64,000 bases of DNA from Stromatinia cepivora (lineage: Eukaryota > Ascomycota > Leotiomycetes > Helotiales > Sclerotiniaceae), in the NCBI GenBank assembly GCA_014898415.1, contig RCTD01000001.1, forward strand, positions 3,472,001 through 3,536,000, in the 5' to 3' direction. Made by a program: the position numbers and the translations under genes. Position 1 is the first letter of the stretch; every line of letters begins with the position of its first letter. The notes under the pieces were generated by a model. It was not told the origin of the DNA, searched no databases, and saw only the letters and a program-made list of their open reading frames with translations. Shown piece after piece: positions 36,682-50,051 of this stretch.

Positions 36682-37692
36682 TCATTTGCAATGCCTATCA
36701 TCAAGCTTTTGTTCTCCATTATCATTTTTATCAACCCTGTCAATGTCCTTGTTCGGTTTTACATTTTCGATTTTATCTCTAAGGGCATCCAGCAACTCGT
36801 ATTCCTCTTTTGCCTCGTCCATCATGTTGTAGCCTAACATACTATCGAACTCAGTCATATACTCGACTGTATCTGTAGCCCATACACGAATTTCCTCGTC
36901 TACATCTTGCGCAAGCCTTTCAAAACGCGATTTCCAGAACATCCATCGCTTCAAGCTGAACCCGTGGTAGGTAACTCCGCCCTCTTGCGCTAGTTTTCCA
37001 GGAATCTGGATCCATGTCACGCCGTCCAAAGCCTTTTCGTCAACATCTTGGTTGTTCCCTTTCTTTTTGAGCATTGAGAATGTGAGTAGCTTAGGACCGG
37101 CGGTTCGAATCCAAATGATTGTTACCGGGGCCAAGCGAATAGTTTTTTCGTCACTTATCTCAAGAGCCTCGCGCAGATAACACAGTGCGGTAATACCAAT
37201 CCAGTCGTGAGTACCGATCGCCAAGGCCGTAGCAGTGAAACTAGCAAGATTGCATTGTTTTGCTACCGTGCCATGAGTTGCAAATACCAGTTCCTCCCAT
37301 GAGTTCTGCATAACTTTTAGCAAGTGATGGCATTCCCATGCCGATTTGGTTTTCGTTTCTTGTGGAAGAAGGCTTTTGCGAAGAACGTCAAACTCTTTCG
37401 TCCAGAGGAGCAAGCAAATCAGCCTATCATGAAATGGGTCGTCCCATTCAACATTTTTGGCGACATCCGTAAAAGTTTCCCAAACACTGACAAGCGCTTC
37501 TTTCGACTTGTCCTGTGGTTTTCGCAGAGCATCTTTGATACAGCCACAACAAAAGGCAAAGATGGCATCCAAAAGCACTTCCTTTTTCTGTGGCGTTGGA
37601 CCTTCTGGAGTCTCCTTCCTGAAAAACTCAAATAGCTCCCACACGTCCGTCTTTGGATCAGGTTCATCTGCGTCTTTGTTATGAGAAGACAT
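36682..37692 (-). CDS. Single-exon fungal protein, possibly DUF3632-type
   Basis: An uninterrupted 336-codon frame starting MSSHNKDADEPDPKTDVWEL. It is mostly alpha-helical in character: LLDAIFAFCCGCIKDAL, ALVSVWETFTDVAKNVEW, DRLICLLLWTKEFDVLRK, a central region with ATALAIGTHDWIGITALCYL, then GFSLKRWMFWKSRFERLAQD and WATDTVEYM. The GFS..RW.FWK.R pattern near the C-terminus recalls the fungal DUF3632 family, which I give with moderate confidence. It is cysteine- and tryptophan-rich with no signal peptide, and the C-terminal 30 residues are charged and disordered. Function is unknown. It is the last gene before the AT-rich repeat block and shows no RIP-like stops. Confidence 0.75.
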   Translation of the reverse strand: MSSHNKDADEPDPKTDVWELFEFFRKETPEGPTPQKKEVLLDAIFAFCCGCIKDALRKPQDKSKEALVSVWETFTDVAKNVEWDDPFHDRLICLLLWTKEFDVLRKSLLPQETKTKSAWECHHLLKVMQNSWEELVFATHGTVAKQCNLASFTATALAIGTHDWIGITALCYLREALEISDEKTIRLAPVTIIWIRTAGPKLLTFSMLKKKGNNQDVDEKALDGVTWIQIPGKLAQEGGVTYHGFSLKRWMFWKSRFERLAQDVDEEIRVWATDTVEYMTEFDSMLGYNMMDEAKEEYELLDALRDKIENVKPNKDIDRVDKNDNGEQKLDDRHCK

Positions 37693-40074
37693 CTCCCATC
37701 TTTGGCTTTGAAATTGATAGTGAATGAATAAACCATAGAATTATTGCTTAATCTAATTGTCCTAGAGGAATCGATGATGATATTTTGTGGTGATGAGTTG
37801 TGTGTTCTACAGCTCAATCGAAGCCGGCATCATTTTGTGGTTAGTGCATAGCTCCTTCCTTGTTGAAACTTCATGACCGTTGACTCGATGAGTTAGTTGT
37901 TCCTACCTGGTCTGAGAAAAGGTATTCAAGCTCTGAAGGTTTGGAATTATACGGTACTAAATCAGCCCCAAAGTTGCCGATCTGTGCTATGAGCCAGGAA
38001 AAGTGATGCCGGGATTTTCTAGTAAGGTGGACCAAATATGAAGCGTGGTATCGCGACTAGTGTATTTATTACTGATCAGTTGGGCTCAAGGGACCCTATT
38101 CAGCACTTTTGTCAAGCAACACGATTGCACTTTCCAGGGATGTAACCAAATTTATGATTTTCCTCAGTGGTCAAGCGAAAAACACCGGGGATTGAGAAAC
38201 TTAATACATGACCGAAGATTGTTAAATTTGTATCTGTAAATCCATGCTTTTATTAGATAGTTGCTGTGCATTTTCTGCGGGTGGAATAAAAACCTTTTGA
38301 CAAGCCATAAACACTCCTACCACGCAGTCAACATGCCCTTCAAATTCTTTTCCGCATTTTTATGATTATAGTCCGTTTTAAAGTCTTGAATCGCTTTAGT
38401 CATTTCAATCGTGCTATGTGCTAGACTATAGTCATTTCAATCGTGCTATGTGCTAGACTATTTTCGTTGCGATCGATTGCTTTCTCAAATGATTCGAGAC
38501 TTTGATATATGCTCGTTGGGTACGCGGCTGAATCAACTTGGGCAATATATGCCATTGGCTCTTAAGGTTACAGTAACCCACGCAATTCATTACCGCAACA
38601 TGCCATGAAGATGCTCGAGAAAGTGTGTATATTGGTGATTGAAGTCAACGTTTTGACTTACTTTGAGTGCGTTGATGGTCCCTTACGAGCTGTATCTTTC
38701 TGATAAGCCGGATTCGCGGGCTTTACCATTGTATATTTTCAAATGAGCTGCTTGAGGTGTTGGTGAGAAGTAGTTCGCCAACTTCACAGCTGAAATGGCT
38801 TCAGTAGTTGATATCTTTGTTGTTTGAACGCTGCGAGGGAAACTCGAGAGTGCATTAGCTAAATATTGTTCCTCTTCCGCGAACCGTGGTTGTTGCATTG
38901 TTCTTTTACTTCACGTACGATAAATAGGTTGCAGTAGGTTTATTGTAATCTCGTTTTCCCCAAACCGTTGGTCGGTCGATGTCCGCGAATAACCCAAGAT
39001 ATCTGTAGGTCTCAAGATGACAATCGGGAGAACCGCACATCAAGTGATATTGGAGGACCAGTGTAATGGAACTCACAGATAAGTTACATTGAGGGTACCG
39101 GAAGATAACAGTATAGCAATCGATATAGCCGTAATATCGATGTTATTGATAGCGAGCGTGCTGTTGTAGCATTGCTACGACATGGGTTCCGGGAATGATA
39201 TCACTTGATGGATGTGTTGGAGCAGTTAACGCTATGTACAGCATACCTTTGAATTTTGGAACGATGTCTCGCAAAAATGACTGGTACAGATCCTCCATAT
39301 AATCCCTGGCTTCTCCATATTTTTTTTGGCAGATTCGCTAACTAATGTGATTAGAGAGCTGGAGACATTAGGTTGTAAACTAGTTTGGAAATGGGCATGG
39401 GAATTAAAGAATATTCAGATCGAGAATGAGGGGAATACAGGAACGGACTAAATAGAATTATGTCGCATGGGAAACCAGCGTAGGATTTCATGAGACTCGC
39501 AACATACCAACAAGTGAATTCGGTCGTGGCGCGCTAAGGTACTTTATGATCCGTATATAATGATTAGAATTAGGTTATTATATGTAATTTTTGACTGCCT
39601 ATAAATATGACGAATTTGATTGTTCAAATAACCGAAAGTGTTATAAAATTAGATTCCTAAAATCATATAGAAGATTGTAATATAGAACAAAAGCGAAGGG
39701 TGTGTTTGGTTTAAATTATTATTAAGAAAATGAAATTATCTTTATTTATTTATTTGATTAATTATTTTGCTGATAATCGACGAATTATGAATTCGTTTTT
39801 ATTGTATATTATATATTATATTTTTATTATTTATTATACAATTATATTGTTCAATTTTGGATTATATATAATGATTCTAAGAAACGAATTATATAATATT
39901 TTTGGAGTTTTTTTTTCTTTAAGTATTTTCAATATAGAAACGACGATAAGATGATAAGGGTAGATAGTGAAGATAGATAGTAATTTCAAGAGAACGAGTT
40001 AGAAAAAGAGATTAATTCGATCGAAACGAATTAGAAAATGATTAGGAAGATTAGGAAAACCTTAATTTAGATAT
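37693..40074. other. Gene-free transition into the AT-rich block
   Basis: About 2.4 kb. Moderate GC until about 39540, then a sharp fall to AT-rich sequence. A 71-codon minus frame at 38683-38898 and a low-complexity plus frame at 39730-39954 are not convincing genes. The last five bases (40070-40074, GATAT) are the left target duplication of Gypsy-1. Confidence 0.55.
38398..38461 (+). repeat. Perfect 32-bp tandem duplication
   Basis: Two head-to-tail copies of a 32-bp unit (38398-38429 and 38430-38461) that begins AGTCATTTCAATCG and ends GCTAGACTAT. No mismatch between the copies, so the event is recent or maintained. Confidence 0.9.
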
Positions 40075-40356
40075 TGTGACGCACAAGAGCCGTAGTAGAG
40101 CTGAATAAACAGGGTCAATTATGTTCTTTAGAATCTACAATTGAAGAACTATGGCTTGTAAGGAACGATTAGATATATATATACAAATACCTATTTGTGG
40201 GCTGCAGGGTTGTACGTAAATGTTATTAGGGTTACCATTTTACTATATTAAATCGTATGATTCGTAATGTATGTGTATAAATGATTAACTTATAAATTGA
40301 TATGGGAGATAGGAGGTATCATATAATTAGCCTCCTATGGTTCACGATTTGTAATA
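40075..40356 (-). repeat. Gypsy-1 3' LTR (282 bp)
   Basis: On the plus strand it begins TGTGACGCACAAGAGCC and ends GATTTGTAATA, the mutated form of GATTCGTGACA seen at 59648-59658. The outer tip (40075 side) is unmutated; the inner tip is RIP-altered. Confidence 0.9.
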
Positions 40357-40472
40357 CTATTCTCCCTTTTGGAAAAGCTCGTCCTTAAACGTTTCACTCC
40401 TCTATTCCATTACTATTTCATCAAAAACCAGGTTTTGTAAAGGTTTATAAGCTTTAAATCAATTAGATTAAT

Positions 40473-40780
40473 CATTTTGGTTGATTTGATCAATTTATTG
40501 GAAATTGATCAAATTGACCAAATTAATCGATCAAATTGATCAAAATAACGAATGAATTGATCAAATCAATCAAATCATTCATCAATTGGTTAAATTAATA
40601 TTGATTTGTATTTTCTTTGATTTGGGGAATCTTTGAAAGGAAAAAGCTTCAATAGAAAAAGAAAGGAGGTTGAATTATAATATAGTGATAATGGGTGGTT
40701 AATATAATCAATTCCGAAATCGATCAAGTTAATCGATCAAATTGATCAAATTGACCAAATCAATCAAATTGAACGAAATC
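40473..40780. repeat. TTGATCAA-type interspersed repeats in the Gypsy-1 3' region
   Basis: Two clusters (about 40473-40600 and 40719-40780) are built almost entirely from short words such as TTGATCAA, AAATTGACCAAATT and ATCGATCAAATTG in both orientations, separated by about 120 bp of ordinary sequence. The same two clusters occur at the matching place in Gypsy-2 and Gypsy-3, so they belong to the element, between integrase and the 3' LTR. Confidence 0.8.
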
Positions 40781-42206
40781 GATAGGGGTGATGTTATATT
40801 TCGTTTTTATTATATTCAAGTTTCTTTTTGTATGATTTTCTTGAAATGATTATAGGTATATATTGTTTTTGTATTATCTTGATGATGGCAATTCGTTTGT
40901 TGTATAAAACTCGGGTCATATACATATACAATCAAATTCCCTTGAATTTGTATGGGTTTTTGATCCTTTCATGATTGTATACACATACACCATTATAAAA
41001 TCATAACATCTAATTTGCTATATTGAAGAACACTTTTCTTTCCCTTGATTTTATAAATGAATTGTTATTTATATGATTATAATTATTCTTTCCGTTTTTA
41101 TAAAACTTTATCCAATTAATTAATCGATTAAAAGGATCAGGTAATGTTAGATTGGTTAGATGAAAATCGCACAAAAAATATAATGATGTTTTAAGATTGG
41201 AAATAGAATACTAAATAAAATCGGTATTGTTATTAAGTTACGAAACTCTGTATAATAGAGTTTTTTGTGCTTTCTTTATTATTAGAACTTTTTCCATTTT
41301 CTATTCCGAATCATTAATTATATTAATAGACAGAGATAATTCAAGTATTTGATCAGAAAAAGGATCGTCATATACCTTACATAATCGATCTGAAAGGAAA
41401 ACAGGATGAATTTTCATTGTAGTCGGGAGTTCGAATTTGAAAGAGTTTCCAGATTGATTAATGATCTTGAATCTTCCTTGAATTAGAAAATCCAGCTTCT
41501 TGAATAGTCTTTAGGTAGGGTAACTCTTTATATTAAACTATACATAATCTCCGATATCGAAATCGATTTTACACCAATAAGCATTCATGGATTTCGATAT
41601 CTTAGCTTGGGTATATAATAGGCCTTTTTTCGTTTGCACAAAAACTAATCTATTACATTCTGTGTATATACAGGCATCACGCATATTCATATCGTCTGTT
41701 GGCTTATTAACATCTTCCTTTTATTTCTATGTATATTTCAGTACATACCCGTATAAAATTTCATAGGGTGTAAACCCTTTTAAGGAGTTGTATAAAAGAG
41801 TAAATTGTGCATAATCCATTATAGATAGGAATTCTGATCAATCGTTTTGATAGTAGTTAACAAATGGCTTCAACCGCTATTGAAGGTATTGATTATAAAT
41901 CTCAATTTGATTATCGATTTAGAAATAATGAGTAGTGGATAGTTTGAGATCGATTCCTAGAATTTGACTGAATTCTTTTCAGAATTGTAATATGAATTGA
42001 GGGCCGCGATCCGATATTATAGTATTAGGGGGATTATAATATTGATATATATGGTAGAGATATAGTTATACTTGAATTCAAGTATCAATTGATTTATAAC
42101 AAGATATAAAGATAGTTTATTTTGTCAATCAATCAATAATAATTAAAATGTTGTTATATCCGTATTTATTTTTATTAAAGTTGCAATAATCTATAATAAT
42201 ATATTG

Positions 42207-42470
42207 TCATACTCGATTAGGAATCGGAAATGAATGCAATAAATTGGGGGTACAATCGTGTAAAACGGAACTGTATTTGCAAATGTAACAATTGTATATA
42301 TATCTGGTTATGGTATTGTGTATTCTGGACCAATAGTATTGTTGAGATAATAAAAGGTAGATTTTGTTTGTACCAGGATGAATAATGAAAACGGAATTAT
42401 AGGTTTTACAAATCAGGTAAATTCGAAGATTATCGATATTAGGTATTACCAAACGATCATTGTAAAACAA
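42207..42470 (-). pseudogene. Gypsy-1 integrase zinc-binding (H2C2) fragment
   Basis: An 87-codon open remnant on the minus strand with VIPNIDNLRIYLICKTYNS, IIHPGTNKIYLLL, QQYYWSRIHNTI and YNCYICKYSS, i.e. the H-x-H and C-x2-C pattern of the integrase N-terminal domain followed by the usual PIPNR end. The first His context is intact (HPG). Flanking frames are broken by stops. Confidence 0.85.
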
Positions 42471-43532
42471 AAGGTTATTTTGGAGTGATATATGTTTATA
42501 ATCTTAGGTAATTTGTATTTTGAATATTAATAAACTATCTATAGTTTTATTTGCTTCGATGATATAATTAACTAGATCGAATCGAGGAGCAATTTCATTT
42601 AAATCGATACTAATAATTGTTGTTTCATTTAGATGATACTTTTGTAAAGCTTTTCTTATAATTTCGATATCAATTTGATTATCTTTAATAAGTTATTAAA
42701 GGCGATTCTTTTTTTTAATATAATTCTGAAAATCCAATTTGTCGGTTCGATGGGTTAAAATATCAACAAAAGGGTTATCTTTTCCAGGATAGTATATAAT
42801 AATGAAATTATAATCGGCTAGAATTTTTGTCCAATAAACTTATTAGATGTTGAGAGTTTTAATAATCATGAAATATTCGAGGGCCTTATAATTGGTATAA
42901 ATCTTGATTTTATATAGTAAACCGATAAATTCCGTTTTTTAATAATTAAAAGATCGAATGATTAATAGCATTTCCTTATCATAAACTTTATAATTCAATT
43001 CAACGGCAATTATAATCTTGAAGAAATAAACTATAGAAAACCAATCTTCGCCATACTATTGTAATAATATATTAGCAATTATTCCATCGGATACATCTAT
43101 TTCGAGTATACAAAGAAATCAATAATTATAGTATTACAAAAACAAAGCAAAGATAAACTTTTTCTTCAAGATATTGAATACATTTTGATATATTTCGTCG
43201 AATACAAATTTAATATTTACTTTAATAAATTCATTAAGAGGTTTCATTATTATACTGTAATCCTTAATAAATTATCAATAAAAATTGCAAAAACCAAAGA
43301 ATGATTAGATCTTTTTCATTATTATCGAAAAGGTTCAATTTTCAATTATCTCAATCTTTTCAGGATTTATCTTTATTCCTTTAGTAGAGATAATAAAGCC
43401 TAAATACTTAATATATATAATATTGAATTTATATTTCTTGAAATCCGTTTGTAGACCAACGGTTTTTAATCGTTTGAGAATTAGTTTAATATAAGTTTGA
43501 TACTTTTCTTCGTTTTCGAAATAAATTAGAAT

Positions 43533-43544
43533 ATTATCGAAATA
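43533..43544 (-). other. Gypsy-1 reverse transcriptase active-site box, mutated to YFDN
   Basis: Minus-strand reading IIYFDNILIYFE corresponds to the conserved V-Y-L-D-D-I-L-I-Y-S of Gypsy reverse transcriptases. The second catalytic Asp is Asn (GAT to AAT), a G-to-A change. Confidence 0.75.
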
Positions 43545-44714
43545 TATTATACAGAAGATATTTAGATAATCGAATAGAATATCATTTATATAACATTAAT
43601 AGATTGCAAGATTATTTGTTAATCCAAATAATATAACCTTGCATTTATATAATCCGTATCGAATTCGGAAGATAATATACTCTTCCGAAACAGGATTCAT
43701 TCTTATATAATGAAAAGTTTAACAAATATCGAATTTGATAAAGATCTTAGCATCGAAAAACCAAAAAAGCGTTTTGTTAATCAAAGAAAGAGAATATTGA
43801 TCTTTATACATCAAGGAATTCAATAATCTGAAGTTTATACAAAATTTCAAATTATTATTGGATTTCTTAACGAATAAGATGAGTACAATATAAAGAGCTT
43901 AATTAGATTCAATGAAACCTTTATTAAGGTTATCTATAATATATTCTTTGACGATTTCCAATTGTTTCAAGGATATCTTATAAAACAAGCTATAATACAA
44001 GATTTATTCTCTTTCATCTTTTAATATGATTTTATAATTATAAAATCGATTAGAAAGCAAGATATTTGATTTATACTTGGAAAAGGTTCGATGATACTAT
44101 CGATATTTAAATGATATTTCAGGTTCTGAATCGATTTCGGTCAATATTCGATCGAGTTTCTTTCGAACTTTTGTATTCTTGAATTCGATTAAGGCAACCA
44201 GTATTCTTTCTTCTATATATTGTTCGTTTCGTTGAAGGTTTATTATATTATCGAATTCTTTTAGAATAATAATAAAAAGTTCAATTTGTTTATCTCTTTT
44301 ATATTCTAATTGGAATTTATCGGATTTAAGTGTATATAGATTAAAGACTTCGGGTAATATATGGGAGAGGTATTTGTAGATCTATAATAGTGGTGTGATT
44401 GATTGGGAAGAAGGTGGATTGAATTTAAAAGGAATTAGGATCTTTTCTTTTTTAATAAGAGTTTATATTATATTTATATTTGAAGGTTCTTATTGTATAT
44501 TATCAATTACAATTGATCTATTTAATTATGAATCTTTTTGATTCTAATATTCTTTGAGTTGGTTATTTTATTGATCAGTATTTTGTTGGGTTAATCGATC
44601 GATCTTCTATTTGCAAAAAGATGATTAAATAATGAAAAGATTATTCGAATAAAAGATAATATAGAATCTCTTTTTAAATTATTCAAAATATTTATTGAAG
44701 TAATCGAGTTTTAT

Positions 44715-45149
44715 TTAAATCTTTGATAACCAAAGTTTATTTAAAATAACATTATAACTTCTTAATTCAATAATAAGGAAAGGGATAAAAGATTGTTTAT
44801 AATTATCGACCATTAAATTAAGGAATATGAAATGGGTAATAGTATGGCTTTGTATATCATTATACCCTTTAACTTCAATTGAAGTTTCAAGCAATATAAT
44901 TCTAGGTTTAAATATAGGAAATAAATAAGTAAGGAGTATAGTATTAATAAAAGCGAATTTATTTGTTTTAGAGTCAATAAATGTTCTTGATTGATAAATG
45001 TAATTATTTTTCGAAAAATTATAGGGGAGGGTAAATGCTTCTCCTTTTATAAGTTTGGTTAGATCAAGAAATCTTATATTCTGTATAGCATTTAGAATGG
45101 AAATAGAGTCTAAATGTTTGGTTTTAAATGCTTTTCTTCTTTTAAACAA
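44715..45149 (-). pseudogene. Gypsy-1 aspartic protease region fragment
   Basis: A 144-codon open remnant with IYQSRTFIDSKTNKFAFIN, matching the F-I-D-S-G-A-T-x-x-A-F-I strand of Gypsy proteases with the DSG changed to DSK, and downstream LIIELRSYNVILNKLWL, matching the D-x-I-L-G-x-x-W-L strand. The collinear region of Gypsy-2 lies near 47690-48070 on the plus strand. Confidence 0.75.
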
Positions 45150-45670
45150 GTATTCTGTATAATTTCAGTTGTAGCTTTTGGGTTGAAATCTTTTTCGGTA
45201 TTCTGATATTCTTCGAATTCTTTTGTTTTTTCTTGTACTATCTCGATCTCATTGAGGTTATTGATACGAAATATCGATGTATATATTGCTTCAAAAGAAG
45301 AAGAAAGCAATGAATGTTTGAAGTTCGAATAATTATTGGATATAGTAGAATCGATGTATCCAGAAGGGGTATTCCGAGGTGGAAATAATTTCGGGAATAT
45401 GAAAGTTCCAAAATTGAAGCTGTTAAAGTTCCGAGAGGATTACAAAGAGTTCATAATAACTATTGGTTTGCAAATAGTTATAGGGGTTTCTCGATTAATG
45501 TAGTATTGGTTTCGTTTTCGTAATGAAATTTCATTTTGATTTATTCTAATGAGTATATTCATGAGTTTTTTTATAATCTTATAATCCTTAATGAGTATTA
45601 TTATTATTCACAAAAAAAAATCGGAAATCTTTTGTTCGAGATTTTTGAATAGGATTTTATCATCGGTAAT

Positions 45671-45953
45671 TGTCACGAATCGTGAACCACAGGAGGCTAA
45701 CCACGTGATAACCTCTTATCTCCCACGTCCATTGATAAACTGATCGTCCGTGTACATGCATTACGATTCATACGATTTAGTATAATAAAATAATGACCCT
45801 AATAATACATACATATAACCCTACAACTTACAAATAGGTATTTATATATATATATCTAATCGCTCCTTACAAACCATAATTCTTCAATTGTAAATTCTAA
45901 AAAATATAATTGACCCTGTTTATTCAGCTCTACTATAATTCTTATACATTACA
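45671..45953 (+). repeat. Gypsy-2 5' LTR (283 bp)
   Basis: Begins TGTCACGAATCGTGAACC, unmutated, including the inverted repeat TCACGA/TCGTGA. It ends AATTCTTATACATTACA, the mutated form of GGCTCTTGTGCGTCACA. Inserted at GTAAT. Confidence 0.9.
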
Positions 45954-48938
45954 TTATCTATAATTTATTTATAAGCATTCAACTATCTAATGGCCTCCCA
46001 AATAATATTTCACTTTAATAATACCTTCTTAAATGAATTTTTATAAATATTATACCCAGAAAAAAAAAGATTTATTCCGACCTAATCGACAAAGATATAA
46101 ACACTTTTAGAAATATACCATCACTTTTATAATACAACGAATTCCTTCTTCTATATACTCCGAATCTTCGAAAGTATATTTTAAGGAACCTTCTTCTTCT
46201 CCTCAATTATTTCAATAACTTTTCGAAGAAAATATAAATATAGAATTGGATAATATTATTATTGAAAAAAAGAAAACTAATAAAGAGAAGATTCCAATAT
46301 ATAAAATTGATATTCCCAATAATTCAATTGCCTCTTTCGAATCATTATTACAATTATAAAATCTCTATACAATAATTATAAATTTGAAAGAGGAGAATCA
46401 ATAATTGAAAGTTATGATGATAATGAGTTTTGCAACAATATAACCTTTTTCTAAATCCTAAATAATATTTATACAAATATCTAGATTAACAATAGTATCT
46501 AGGATTTTCTTTATTCTTTTAATCGAAATCCAAGAATCTTTATTCAAACAAATCCAAAGATCCCGAAATTAGAGAAAGAAAACTTTAATCAAACAATTTG
46601 ATCATCCAAAGTCCTTTAAGAATTCTTCTTCCCTTTCAAAAAGTAACGATCCATTTAATAATCAGGGATCCCCTTATTCAAGAAACCGATCTAACCGGTC
46701 AAAATCGTATTCCCGCATTAATCATAATTCACAATAAGATATATATATACCAAAACCTATAAATCTTATTATTAAACTTAACAATAATATTAAACCTAAA
46801 ATTAATTTGTAGCAATTATTGATCATAGAACAATTCGAATTATATACTACATTATTTAAAAATGAAATACAATACCGTGCATATATAATCAACCAAATCG
46901 AATCGAAAGTATAAATATATTATTATACTCTTTATATATAAATACCCCGACTCACAATATTCGAATTGATCGAACAATTTGTAACGATCTATCAGAATCT
47001 GACCGAAATCGATGATACTCGCTTTCAATACAAAATATGGATTATACTTAATACAACTCGACATAACAACTTTCTAGAATAATATAAAAAGTTTAGATTA
47101 TTTGCTACCCAAACAAAAATTATCAATAATAAAATCTTATTCAGGGATTTCGAACAAAAGATTTCCGATTTTCTTTTATAAATAGTAACAATATTCATCA
47201 AGAATTGTAAGATTATAAAAGAACTCGCAAATATACTCATTAGAATAAATCAAAACAAAGTTTCATTATAAAAACGAAATCAATATTATATTGATCGAAA
47301 AGCCCCTATAATTACTTACAAATCAATAACTACTACAAATCCTTTGTAACCCTTTTGAAACTCTAATAACTCCAATTTTGGAATTTCTATATTTCCGAAA
47401 TTATTTCCATCCCGGAATATTCCTTTTGGATATACTAGCCCTGCTGTATTCAATAATTATTCGAATTTCAAATGTTCATCGCTTTTTCCTTTTTCTGAAA
47501 TAGTATATATATTGATACCTCGTATCGATAACTTTAATAAAATTGAAACAGTACAAAAAGAAATAAAAGAATTCGAAGAATATCGGGATACCGAAGAAAA
47601 TTTCAGTTTAGAAATTATAATTGAAATTATATAGAATACCTATTTAGAAAAAGAAAAGCATTTAAAATTAAACATTTAGATTCTGTTTTTATTCTAAACG
47701 TTATACAGAATATAAGATTTCTTGATTTAATCAAGTTTATAGAAAAAAAAGTATTCATTCTTCCCTACAATCTTTCGAAAAATGGTTATATTTATCGATT
47801 AAAAGTATTCATTGATTCTAAAGCAAATGGATTTATTTTTATTAATATTATATTCCTTATTTGTTTATTTCCTATATTTAAATCTAGAATTATATTGCTT
47901 GAAGCTTCAATTGAAGTTAAAGGGTATAATGATATACAAGACTATATCATTACCTATTTCATATTCCTTAATTTAATAATCGATGGTTGTAAACAATCTT
48001 TTATCCCTTTCCTTATTATTGAATTAAAAAATTATAGTATTATTTTAGGTAGATTTTGATTATTAAAGATTTGAGCGAAGTTCGATTGCTTTAATAAATG
48101 TTTTGAATAATCTAAAGAAAAATCTTATATTATCTCCTATTCGAATAATCTCTTCGTTACCCAATTATCCTTTTGCAAACAAAAGATCGATCGATTAGTT
48201 CAACAAGATATTGATCGACAAGATGATTAATTCGAAGAATATTAGAATCGAAAAGATTTACAATTGAGTAGATCAATTGCAATTGATGATATACAATAAG
48301 AACTTTTAAATATAAATATAATATAGATTTTTGTTGAAAAAGAAAAGATCCTGATTCCTTTCAAATTCAATTCATCTCCTTTTCAATCAATTATATTATC
48401 ATTGTAGATCTACAAATGCTTTCCCTGTATGTCGTCCGAAATCTTTGATTTATATATATTCAAATCTGATAAGTTCTAATTAGAATACAAAAAAGATGAA
48501 TAAACTGAACTCTTTACTATTACTCTGAAAAAACTTGATGATATAATAGACTTCCTATAAAACGAATAATATATAGAAAAGAAAGTATTGATTACCCTGA
48601 TCAAATTCAAGAATATGAAAGTTCGAAAGAAATTTGATCAAGTACTAATCGAAATCGATTCAAAATCTGAAATACCATTTGAATATCGATAATATCATCA
48701 AGCCTTTTCCAAGTATAAATCAAACATTTTGTCTCCTAACCGATCTTATAATTATAAAATCATATTGAAAAATAAAGGAGAATAAGTTTTGCATTATAGT
48801 TCACTTTATAAGATATCCCTGAAACAATTGAAAATCATTAAAGAATATATTATGGATAACTTTAGCAAAGGTTTCATTGAATTTAATTAAGTCCCTTATA
48901 CTGCACCCGTTTTATTCGTCAAGAAACCCAATAATAGT

Positions 48939-49193
48939 TTGAGGTTCTGTATAAATTTCAGATTATTAAATTCCTTGATGTATAAGGATCGATATCCTCT
49001 TCCTTTGATCGACAAAATACTTTCTCGGTTTTTCGGTGTTAAGATCTTTACTAAACTCGATATTCATCAAACTTTCCATTATATAAAAATGGATTCTGCT
49101 TCGGAAGAGTATACTATTTTCCGAATCCAATATAGATTATATAAATATAAGATTATATCATTCAGATTAACGAATAATTTTATAACCTATTAG
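48939..49193 (+). pseudogene. Gypsy-2 reverse transcriptase fragment
   Basis: Open remnant of 84 codons with RFCINFRLLNSLMYKDRYPL, PLIDKILSRFFG, FTKLDIHQTFHYIKM and IISFRLTN, the fingers/palm blocks of a Gypsy reverse transcriptase. The first catalytic Asp (KLD) survives. Stops before and after break the frame; the YxDD box follows at 49245. Confidence 0.9.
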
Positions 49194-49244
49194 CATTATA
49201 TAAATAATATTCTATTCGATTATCTAAACATTTTCTGTATAGTA

Positions 49245-49256
49245 TACCTCAACGAT
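49245..49256 (+). other. Gypsy-2 reverse transcriptase active-site box, mutated to YLND
   Basis: VYLNDILIYS is read where V-Y-L-D-D-I-L-I-Y-S is expected; the first Asp of the pair is AAC (Asn) instead of GAC, a G-to-A change. Confidence 0.85.
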
Positions 49257-49669
49257 ATTCTAATCTATTCTGAAAACAAAGAAAAGTATTAAACTTATAT
49301 TAAATTAATTCTCGAATGATTAAAAGTTACTGATTTATAAACAGATTTCAAGAAATACAAATTCAATATTATATATATCAAATATTTGAACTTTATCATC
49401 TTTATTAAAAAAATAGAGATAAACCTTAAAAAGATTAAGATAATTGAAAATTGGATCTTTCCGATAATAATGAAAAAAATTCAATCATTCCTCGGATTTT
49501 GTAATTTTTATCGACAATTTATTAAAGATTATAGTATAATAATAAAACCTTTCAACGAACTTACTAAAGCAAATATTAAATTTGTATTCGATGAAGTATA
49601 CCAAAATGTATTTAATATCTTGAAGAAAAAGCTTATCTCTGTTCTATTTCTGTAATATTATAATTATTG

Positions 49670-50035
49670 ATTCTTTTGTATATTCGAAATAGATATATCT
49701 GATGGAGTAATTGTTAATATATTATCATAATAGTATAGTAAAGATTGATTTCCTGTAGTTTATTTCTTCAAGATCATAATTATTGCTAAATTGAACTACA
49801 AAGTTTATAACAAGGAAATATTATCAATCATTCAATCTCTTAATCATTGGAGAGCGGAATTCACCGGTTCATTATATAAAATCAAGGTTTATACCAATTA
49901 TAAGGCCTTCGAATATTTCATAATTATTAAGACTTTTAATACCCGATAAATTTGTTGGGCAAAAGTTCTAACCGATTATAATTTTATTATTATATATCGC
50001 CCTAAAAAAGATAACCCTTTCGCCGATATTTTAAC
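49670..50035 (+). pseudogene. Gypsy-2 RNase H fragment
   Basis: In broken frames the plus strand still reads FEIDISDGVIV, NYKVYNKEILSIIQSLNHWR, VYTNYKAFEYF and YRPKKDNPFADIL, which are the successive conserved blocks of a Gypsy RNase H domain. Interrupting TAA codons replace expected Gln/Trp/Arg codons. Confidence 0.8.
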
Positions 50036-50051
50036 CTATTGGACCAACAAA

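Noticed and set aside
39730..39954. 74-codon AT-rich plus-strand frame
   Set aside because: Almost entirely Ile/Tyr/Leu/Phe codons expected from AT-rich DNA; no homology recognised.
40075..45953. Reading the 40075 and 45671 repeats as terminal inverted repeats of one DNA transposon
   Set aside because: The domains, polypurine tract and target duplications show they are LTRs of two oppositely oriented Gypsy elements, each with its own direct-repeat partner.
46852..47240. Minus-strand frames inside the Gypsy-2 gag region
   Set aside because: They are antisense shadows of the degraded plus-strand gag.
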